A stretch of 22,177 nucleotides of DNA, taken from contig VBNP01000093.1 in NCBI GenBank assembly GCA_005877965.1, positions 1-22,177 of the forward strand, read 5' to 3'. The DNA is from Gammaproteobacteria bacterium (GTDB taxonomy: Bacteria > Pseudomonadota > Gammaproteobacteria > Steroidobacterales > Steroidobacteraceae). Of this stretch, positions 1 through 5,612 are shown in pieces. Below the pieces are notes generated by a model, which had not been told where the DNA came from, ran no database searches, and saw only the letters and a program-made list of their open reading frames with translations. Within the stretch, counting starts at the first letter, position 1. Every line of letters begins with the position of its first letter. A program made the position numbers and the translations under genes.

Positions 1-124
1 CATAGTCTACGAGAGAAGATCTCGGGCGCTAATGTCGTCTTTCGGGAGGCAGAGCGGACACGAATGACGACAGCTGCACAGAACCGCGCCAACAGGGCTA
101 AGATTCGCTGCGGCGGAAACCAAT

Positions 125-343
125 ATGAATCACCCGGTATGGCGCCGCACGCTGCGGCGCGAGCTCGCCTGGCTCATGACGCTGAAGGTCGCGGCGCTGG
201 CGTTGCTGTGGTGGCTGTTTTTCTCGCCCGCGCACCATAGCCCCGTGGACGGGCGCGCGGCGAGCCGGCGATTCGCCGTGACGCACCCGGCCCTGATCGC
301 GCCGACCGCAAACCCTGCGGGCCGCGAGGGCAGCGATGATTGA
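125..343 (+). CDS. cydP: Cytochrome bd oxidase small subunit CydP
   Basis: This 72-residue protein has a basic N-terminus, then one hydrophobic segment (about residues 18-35) containing ALLWWLFFSP, then a short polar tail. That shape and motif match the CydP family of putative small subunits encoded just upstream of cydA in proteobacteria. It is probably a single-pass inner-membrane protein that associates with or helps assemble cytochrome bd oxidase. The gene overlaps the cydA start by 8 bp, so the two are likely translated together. The ATG is preceded only by a weak purine stretch (GGAAA). The 124 bp upstream hold no recognisable gene; a small hairpin-forming inverted repeat (CGAGA/TCTCG, 10-24) lies there. 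The family assignment is recognition from memory of the motif plus context. Confidence 0.85.
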   Translation: MNHPVWRRTLRRELAWLMTLKVAALALLWWLFFSPAHHSPVDGRAASRRFAVTHPALIAPTANPAGREGSDD

Positions 344-1895
344 CCTCGCCCTGGTGAACGTGTCGCGCCTGCAGTTTGCGCTGACGGCCCTGTATCACTT
401 CCTGTTCGTGCCGCTGACGCTCGGACTGTCCATGATCCTCGTGATCATGGAGGCGGTGTACGTGATGACGGGGCGGGAAATCTGGAAGCGCATGACGCGT
501 TTCTGGGGCCTGCTGTTCGGCATCAACTTCGCCATGGGAGTTGCGACCGGCATCACCATGGAATTCCAGTTCGGCACCAACTGGGCCTACTTCTCGCACT
601 ACGCCGGTGACATCTTCGGCGCGCCGCTCGCCCTCGAGGGCCTGATGGCGTTCTTCCTGGAAGCGACGTTCGTCGGCCTGTTCTTTTTTGGCTGGGAGCG
701 GCTCTCGCGTGTCGGGCATCTGGCGGTGACCGCCCTGGTGGCGCTCGGCTCGAGCCTCTCGGCGCTGTGGATCCTGATCGCCAACGCCTGGATGCAGCAC
801 CCCGTCGGCGCGCAGTTCAACCCCCAGACGATGCGCATGGAACTGCTGTCCTTCGGCCAGGTGCTCTTCAATCCTGTGGCGCAGGCGAAGTTCGTGCACA
901 CCGTGGCCGCCGGTTACGTCGTAGGCTCGGTATTCGTGCTGGCGGTGAGTGCCTGGTATCTGCTGCGCGGACGCAACCTCGACATCGCGCGACGCTCAAT
1001 GGCGGTCGCGGCGAGCTTCGGCCTCGCCTGCGCGCTCTCGGTCGTCGTGCTCGGAGATGAGTCCGGGTACCTGGCGAGCGACAACCAGAAGATGAAGATC
1101 GCGGCGATCGAGGCGGAATGGCGCACCGAGGCACCGCCGGCGGGCTTCACGGTATTCGGATTTCCCGACGTGCAGGCGCGCACCACACACGCGGAGCTGA
1201 AGGTGCCGTGGGTGCTGGGACTCATCGCGACGCGCTCCATCGATCGGCCGGTGTCAGGGATTCTCGATCTGGTGGCGCGGGCCCGCGTGCGCATCGAGAG
1301 CGGCATCGAGGCACATGCGGCGCTGCAGGCGCTGCGCGCGGATCCGGCCGACGCCGCGGCGCAGGCGCGCTTCGCGGCGCACCAGCAGGATCTTGGCTAC
1401 GGGCTGCTGTTGTTGCGTTATGTCGGCGACCCGTCCGCCGCGACCTCCCGTCAGATCGAGGAGGCCGCGTGGTCGACGGTGCCGGATGTGCCGGTGCTGT
1501 TCTGGAGTTTCCGGGTGATGGTGGGCCTCGGCCTGTTCTTCATCCTGCTGTTCGCCACGGCGTTCTATCTGTCCGCGCGGCACCGCTTCGAGCAGAACCG
1601 CTGGTTCCTGCGGATTGCGTTCCTCAGTCTGCCGCTGCCGTGGATCGCCGCGGAGCTCGGCTGGATCGTCGCCGAGTATGGCCGCCAGCCGTGGTCGATC
1701 GACGGGCTGTTGCCGACGTTTCTCGGCGTGTCGGCGACACCGGTCACCAACGTCTGGCTGTCGCTCGCCGCATTCGTGGTCTTTTACTCTGCGCTCGCGG
1801 TCGTGGACGTGTACCTGCTGGTGCGCATGATCCGCCGCGGACCGGACGGACTCGGCTACTGGCCGCTCGAGCGTGCAGCGGCTGGCCTGCCGTGA
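336..1895 (+). CDS. cydA: Cytochrome bd ubiquinol oxidase subunit I (CydA)
   Basis: CydA is the quinol-oxidising, haem-carrying subunit of cytochrome bd oxidase, a high-affinity terminal oxidase in the inner membrane. The 519-residue length is like the long (E. coli) type. Visible landmarks include His21 (equivalent of the haem b595/d-side ligand H19), Glu101 and Glu109, His188 and Met395 (equivalents of the b558 ligands H186/M393), the quinol-loop region from about residue 245 to 385, and the GRQPW motif at 449-453. Several hydrophobic helices flank these. Translation starts inside the end of cydP and the stop is 13 bp before the cydB start, so it is the core of a cydPABX operon. No missing ligand was noticed. 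Confidence 0.97.
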   Translation: MIDLALVNVSRLQFALTALYHFLFVPLTLGLSMILVIMEAVYVMTGREIWKRMTRFWGLLFGINFAMGVATGITMEFQFGTNWAYFSHYAGDIFGAPLALEGLMAFFLEATFVGLFFFGWERLSRVGHLAVTALVALGSSLSALWILIANAWMQHPVGAQFNPQTMRMELLSFGQVLFNPVAQAKFVHTVAAGYVVGSVFVLAVSAWYLLRGRNLDIARRSMAVAASFGLACALSVVVLGDESGYLASDNQKMKIAAIEAEWRTEAPPAGFTVFGFPDVQARTTHAELKVPWVLGLIATRSIDRPVSGILDLVARARVRIESGIEAHAALQALRADPADAAAQARFAAHQQDLGYGLLLLRYVGDPSAATSRQIEEAAWSTVPDVPVLFWSFRVMVGLGLFFILLFATAFYLSARHRFEQNRWFLRIAFLSLPLPWIAAELGWIVAEYGRQPWSIDGLLPTFLGVSATPVTNVWLSLAAFVVFYSALAVVDVYLLVRMIRRGPDGLGYWPLERAAAGLP

Positions 1896-1908
1896 ACAGG
1901 AGAGGGCC

Positions 1909-3045
1909 GTGCCCGACTATGCAACCCTGCGCCTGATCTGGTGGCTGATCCTGGGCGCACTCCTGATCGGCTTCGCGATCATGGACGGATTCGATCTCGG
2001 CATCGGGGCGACGTTTCGCTTCCTCGGACGCACGGATGAGGAGCGACGCGCGCTGCTCGAATCCATCGAGCCGGTCTGGGACGGCAACCAGGTGTGGTTC
2101 ATCCTGGCAGGCGGCGCGGTGTTTGCGGCCTGGCCACTGCTGTATGCGGCCGCGTTCTCGGGCCTGTACCTCGCGATGTTCGTGCTGCTGCTGGCCCTCA
2201 TCCTGCGGCCCGTGGGATTCATGTTCCGCAACAAGATCGCCGATCCGCGCTGGCGCAACGCCTGGGACTGGGCCTTGCTCATCGGCGGCGCCGTCCCGGC
2301 GCTGCTGTTCGGGGTGGCGTTCGGAAACCTGTTCCTCGGCCTGCCGTTTCATTTCGATCAGCTGCAGCGGCCGATCTTCACGGGAGGTTTCTTCGGCCTG
2401 CTGCGCCCGTTTGCCTTGCTGGCCGGGGCGGTCAGCCTCTCCATGCTGATCATGCACGGCTCGGTGTACGCCGCGCTCAAGGTGGGCGAGCCCATGTCGC
2501 TGCGCGCAGCGGCGCTCGGGCGCGTGGCGGCCGTCGGGTACGCGATCTGCTTCGTCGCGGCGGGAATATGGGTAGCGAGCTCGATGGCCGGTCATCGGAT
2601 CGTGTCGGAAGTCCATGCACTCGGGCCGTCGAATCCGCTGACCAAGCACGTGGCGATCATTCAGGGAGCGTGGCTTGCGAATTACCGGGCGCGCGGGACC
2701 TTGTGGCTCGCGCCCGCGATCGCGCTGCTCGCGGCAGGGGTGACCTGGAGCCTGCTCGGAAGGCGTCGGCCCGGCCTCGCGTTCCTGGCGAGCTGCCTCA
2801 CGCTGGCTGGGACCATTTTGACCGCGGGGATCGCTCTGTTCCCGTTCCTCATGCCGTCGTCCGCGCAGCCCGACCAGGGCCTGACCGTGTGGGATGCTTC
2901 GAGCAGCGCGCCGACGCTGTTTCTCATGCTGGTGGTTGTCGCGGTCTTTCTGCCCGTGGTCCTCGCTTACACCGCGTGGGTGTTCCGCGTCCTCAGGGGC
3001 CGGATCACGCTCGAGGAGATCCGGCGGCACGCGGGCCTCTACTGA
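1909..3045 (+). CDS. cydB: Cytochrome bd ubiquinol oxidase subunit II (CydB)
   Basis: CydB is the second large membrane subunit of cytochrome bd oxidase and pairs with CydA. The 378-residue protein opens with a hydrophobic helix, carries the family signature MDGFDLGIG near residues 25-33 and the EPVWDGNQVW segment, and has about eight hydrophobic helices in all. I place the start at GTG 1909, because the purine-rich AGGAGAGG sits just upstream and the protein then begins VPDYATLRLIWW, as usual for CydB. An upstream ATG at 1873 would add 12 residues that overlap cydA and do not resemble the family. The stop lies 18 bp before cydX. Confidence 0.95.
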   Translation: MPDYATLRLIWWLILGALLIGFAIMDGFDLGIGATFRFLGRTDEERRALLESIEPVWDGNQVWFILAGGAVFAAWPLLYAAAFSGLYLAMFVLLLALILRPVGFMFRNKIADPRWRNAWDWALLIGGAVPALLFGVAFGNLFLGLPFHFDQLQRPIFTGGFFGLLRPFALLAGAVSLSMLIMHGSVYAALKVGEPMSLRAAALGRVAAVGYAICFVAAGIWVASSMAGHRIVSEVHALGPSNPLTKHVAIIQGAWLANYRARGTLWLAPAIALLAAGVTWSLLGRRRPGLAFLASCLTLAGTILTAGIALFPFLMPSSAQPDQGLTVWDASSSAPTLFLMLVVVAVFLPVVLAYTAWVFRVLRGRITLEEIRRHAGLY

Positions 3046-3063
3046 TCGGGAGCGACTGCAACC

Positions 3064-3195
3064 ATGTGGTACTTCAGCTGGATTCTCGGTCTGGGACTGG
3101 CGCTCGCGTTCGGCGTACTGAATGCCATCTGGTATGAGGTCATGGAGAACCCGCCCGAGCCGCGCCCCGAAAATCCGTCAGCGCCGCAGCCCTAG
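3064..3195 (+). CDS. cydX: Cytochrome bd small subunit CydX (YbgT-like)
   Basis: This 43-residue protein begins MWYFSWILGLGLALAFGVLN and continues AIWYE, the hallmark of CydX/YbgT. CydX is a single transmembrane helix that packs against CydA and stabilises the haems of cytochrome bd oxidase. The C-terminal tail is proline-rich (PPEPRPENP). It starts 18 bp after cydB with a GGGAG ribosome-binding site 11 bp upstream, and it closes the operon. It is easy to miss because of its size, but the motif is very characteristic. Confidence 0.93.
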   Translation: MWYFSWILGLGLALAFGVLNAIWYEVMENPPEPRPENPSAPQP

Positions 3196-3202
3196 CCCGC
3201 GA

Positions 3203-3224
3203 CGCGGCGCGCCCGGACGCCGCG
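3203..3224. terminator. GC-rich hairpin between convergent genes
   Basis: A perfect 7-bp inverted repeat (CGCGGCG / CGCCGCG) with an 8-nt loop fills most of the 32-bp gap between the stop of cydX and the stop of the oppositely oriented thioredoxin-fold gene. The position fits a shared bidirectional terminator. There is no clear run of T on either side, so intrinsic termination is only a possibility. Confidence 0.35.
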
Positions 3225-3227
3225 CTC

Positions 3228-3782
3228 TTACTGGTCGTGGGCGGGGTGCAGTCTCGCTTCGACTGCGCCAAACAGGGCCCGCAGGCCGAACGAGACGTCC
3301 TCGATCCTGCCGTTGACGAAGAACGTCGGGGTGCTGCGAACGCCACTGTCGACGCCGCTCTGCAGGTGCTCGCGCACGCGCTGCAGGTAGACGTGATCGT
3401 CCATCTCCGCGGTGAAGCGCGCCATGTCGAGGCCGAGCCGCTGCGCGTAGCCGTGAAGGTCCTTCGGTTTCAGGTGCGTCTGATCGGCGAACAGCAGGTC
3501 GTGCATCGGCCAGAACTTCCCCTGGCCGCCAGCGCACTCCGCGGCCTCGGCCGCGGCCAACGCGTGCGGATGCGCCTCTTCGAGGGGGAAATTGCGAAAG
3601 GCGAGCCGCACCCGGCCGTCAAACCGCTCGAGCAGCAGTTTGAGCGCAGACTGCGCCTGCTTGCAGTTCGGGCACTCGAAATCTCCATACTCGACCACGG
3701 TCACCGCGGCGTGAGCCGCGCCGGTCAGGTGATCGATGGGGCTGACGGGGACGGTGAGCTCGAAGGCCCCGTGCCGGTCCAT
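3228..3782 (-). CDS. DsbA-family thioredoxin-fold protein
   Basis: This 184-residue protein has a thioredoxin/DsbA fold. A beta strand leads into the active-site motif C37-P-N-C40 (in GDFECPNC), followed by a helical insertion with FPLEEAHPHA and the cis-proline loop STPTFFVNG (Pro152). The two cysteines imply disulfide exchange or thiol-linked reductase activity. There is no signal peptide at the chosen ATG, so unlike classical DsbA it is predicted cytoplasmic. It resembles the stand-alone thioredoxin domains of the DsbA/NhaA-C-terminal type. The gene begins 8 bp after the stop of the upstream membrane-protein gene, so the two form a likely operon. The partner and substrate are unknown. Confidence 0.88.
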   Translation of the reverse strand: MDRHGAFELTVPVSPIDHLTGAAHAAVTVVEYGDFECPNCKQAQSALKLLLERFDGRVRLAFRNFPLEEAHPHALAAAEAAECAGGQGKFWPMHDLLFADQTHLKPKDLHGYAQRLGLDMARFTAEMDDHVYLQRVREHLQSGVDSGVRSTPTFFVNGRIEDVSFGLRALFGAVEARLHPAHDQ

Positions 3783-3790
3783 AGCATTCC

Positions 3791-4297
3791 TCAACCCTGC
3801 GCCGGCGCAGGCCCGCCCGGATGGAATCGCCTCGCCGCGACCACACCGAGCGCCATGAACCCTGCCAGCACCAGCGCCTGGGTGACGGCAAAGGGTGGCT
3901 CGGATCCGGTCGGCGCGAGCGCCTTGAGAAACGGCAGCTTCTGGAACGCCTGCACGACCGCCACGAATACGTTCAGGTAAAAGGCGGCGAGCGCGCTGGC
4001 CACATAGATCCAGCGCCAGGCCCGGGCCAGCCGGTAACCGTAGAGCGCAATCAGCGCAATAGCGAGAATGACGAGGGAAATGACGCCCACCACGTGCGGG
4101 GCGCCGAAGCTCTTCGAGTGAAAGAAGAATCCGGTGACGCTGGTGGCGATCGTCGTCACCAGAAAGACTGTCGTCCAGCCGGGCATCCGCTGCGCGCGCC
4201 ACAGGCCGATCGTGACCACCACGCCGCAAGCAATGGCGATGAGACTGATCGCCACGTGGAGCAGAGTAAAGGCACCGGTGGACAGTCCCAGGATCAT
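3791..4297 (-). CDS. Hypothetical five-helix membrane protein
   Basis: I do not recognise a named family. From the ATG at 4297 the 168-residue protein has five hydrophobic stretches at about residues 9-31, 41-59, 68-88, 95-116 and 136-155, and ends in a Gly/Pro/Ala-rich tail. A conserved-looking polar spot, FFFHSKSFGAPH, lies between helices two and three. A longer reading from 4414 would add 39 Arg/Cys-rich residues encoded over a 22-bp tandem repeat, which looks like non-coding sequence, so the internal ATG is preferred even though no strong ribosome-binding site precedes it. It is cotranscribed with the downstream thioredoxin-fold gene. Confidence 0.7.
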   Translation of the reverse strand: MILGLSTGAFTLLHVAISLIAIACGVVVTIGLWRAQRMPGWTTVFLVTTIATSVTGFFFHSKSFGAPHVVGVISLVILAIALIALYGYRLARAWRWIYVASALAAFYLNVFVAVVQAFQKLPFLKALAPTGSEPPFAVTQALVLAGFMALGVVAARRFHPGGPAPAQG

Positions 4298-4376
4298 GGC
4301 CGCGACTATGCGCTTTTCCCTCAGGGTTGGGCCATCGCCGGACAGGCGAGCGCGTGCGGCGATCCGGCGAATCGCA

Positions 4377-4420
4377 CCGCAGCAGGACGCGTCTCGCGCC
4401 GCAGCAGGACGCACCTCGCG
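4377..4420. repeat. Two tandem copies of a 22-bp repeat
   Basis: Copy one (4377-4398) and copy two (4399-4420) each read CCGCAGCAGGACGC, two variable bases, then CTCGCG; they differ only at GT versus AC. They sit in the 278-bp intergenic region between the divergent membrane-protein gene and the LacI-1 gene. No function is evident. They could be slippage products or binding sites. Confidence 0.8.
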
Positions 4421-4480
4421 CCGCGTGCGGGCGCATAAAAAAATGAGGCGCTAAATGACCCGTCATGCCCGCACCACTTC

Positions 4481-4509
4481 TTGAACGGGCGGGGTGCGAG
4501 GAGTAGGCT
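4481..4509 (+). promoter_or_regulatory. Candidate promoter for the LacI-1 / TonB-receptor module
   Basis: TTGAAC (4481-4486) and TAGGCT (4504-4509) are spaced by 17 bp and resemble a sigma-70 -35 and a weak -10. The predicted start point near 4516 lies just before the double LacI-type operator, which suits repression. The -10 matches the consensus at only three of six positions, so this is tentative. Confidence 0.35.
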
Positions 4510-4523
4510 CCGTTACGCTTTAG

Positions 4524-4556
4524 GCAAGCGCTTACATGTTGGATGTAAGCGCTTGC
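4524..4556. promoter_or_regulatory. Double LacI-family operator (AAGCGCTT x2)
   Basis: Two perfect 8-bp palindromes AAGCGCTT lie at 4526-4533 and 4547-4554. They are embedded in a larger perfect inverted repeat whose 14-nt arms GCAAGCGCTTACAT (4524-4537) and ATGTAAGCGCTTGC (4543-4556) are separated by GTTGG. The centres are 21 bp apart, two helical turns, so two repressor dimers would sit on the same DNA face. The site begins 52 bp upstream of the LacI-1 start codon. It is the likely autoregulatory operator of LacI-1, which would also control the TonB receptor and halogenase downstream. Confidence 0.82.
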
Positions 4557-4575
4557 ACCTCGGCCGGGGGAGGGA

Positions 4576-5579
4576 ATGGGCGTGACCCTCAAGGACGTCG
4601 CGCGGGAGGCACAGGTGTCCACCGCCACCGTGTCGCGTGTGATCAACGGGCACGGCAACGTCTCGGAGGCGACTCGGGAACGCATTCTCGGCGTTGCCGA
4701 GCGGCTGCGCTACGTGCCGGACAGTGGCGCACGCAGTCTCAGCACCGGCCTCACGCACACCATCGGCGTGCTGCTCCCGGACCTGTACGGCGAATTCTTC
4801 TCGGAAATCATTCGCGGCATCGATCAGCTGCCGCGGAGGCGGCGCGCGTCATCCGCGCGCTCAAGGGCCGGGTCGATGGACTGCTGATCATGTCGCCGTA
4901 CGCCGATGCCACGTTCCTCGCCGAGCACTCGGCCGCCGATACGCCGGCGGTGCTGATGAACACGCCGGTTCGCGGCTACCGGCACTCCGCGTTCTGCATC
5001 GACAACCGCGGTGGCGCACGCCTGATGGTCGGCCATCTGGCCTCCGTCGGACACCGTCGCATCGCCTTCATCTCAGGACCCGCGGACAACTTCGACGCCA
5101 CCGAGCGACTGGCGGGGTATCGCGAAGCGTTGCGCGAGCTCGGTCTCGAGGCGGGTGAGCGGGTTCTGCCTGGCGATTTTTCCGAAGAGTCGGGCTACCG
5201 CGCCGCACAGAGCCTGCTGGCACCGCAGGGTCGCGAGTGGCCGGATGCGGTATTCGCAGCGAATGACATGATGGCGCTGGGGAGCCTGTTCGCCTTCAAC
5301 GAGGCGCGCGTGGGCGTGCCGACGGATATTGCGCTGACGGGTGTCGATGACATTCCCATGGCGCGCTTCGTCTCACCGCCCCTCACCACCATACGCGTGC
5401 GCATGGCGGAGCTGGGAGCACGCGCCCTCGAGCGACTCGCGGCCGCCATCGAGGCGCCCGACGCCGCACCCGCAACGACCGAGACGGTGCCCGCGGAGCT
5501 CATGGTGCGGGCGTCCTGCGGGGCGCGATTGCCGTCCGCGTCCCACCCGCGCCCGACCCGCTCGGGCAGAGCATCGTAG
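4576..5579 (+). pseudogene. LacI-family transcriptional regulator 1, frame broken
   Basis: The N-terminal part (4576 to about 4832) encodes a typical LacI helix-turn-helix and hinge: VTLKDVAREAQVSTATVSRVING, then the start of the sugar-binding domain, TIGVLLPDLYGEFFSEIIRGID. The rest of the sugar-binding domain, from EAARVIRALKGRVDG to the end, is intact in another frame. Compared with its paralogue at 10955, 49 bp are missing at about 4827-4833, which removes some 16 residues and shifts the frame. As written it would make a truncated 103-residue protein keeping mainly the DNA-binding domain. The start ATG follows the strong GGGGGAGGG. It sits just after the double operator and 33 bp before the TonB receptor. 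It is either a recent mutation or a sequence/assembly error. Confidence 0.88.
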
Positions 5580-5612
5580 AGGCGAGGCGATCGAACTCGA
5601 CAGGGGGAGCAT

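Noticed and set aside
10..24. Small CGAGA/TCTCG hairpin upstream of cydP
   Set aside because: A 5-bp stem without a T-tract could occur by chance; no FNR- or ArcA-type site was recognised nearby either.
174..899. Long minus-strand reading frame opposite cydA
   Set aside because: Composition is Arg/His/Glu-rich shadow of high-GC coding DNA; cydA is unambiguous on the other strand.
1744..3030. 428-codon minus-strand frame opposite cydB
   Set aside because: Low-complexity charged shadow of cydB with no recognisable domain.
4820..4840. Programmed ribosomal frameshift in LacI-1
   Set aside because: No slippery heptamer, and about 16 residues of conserved sequence are physically absent, which frameshifting would not explain.
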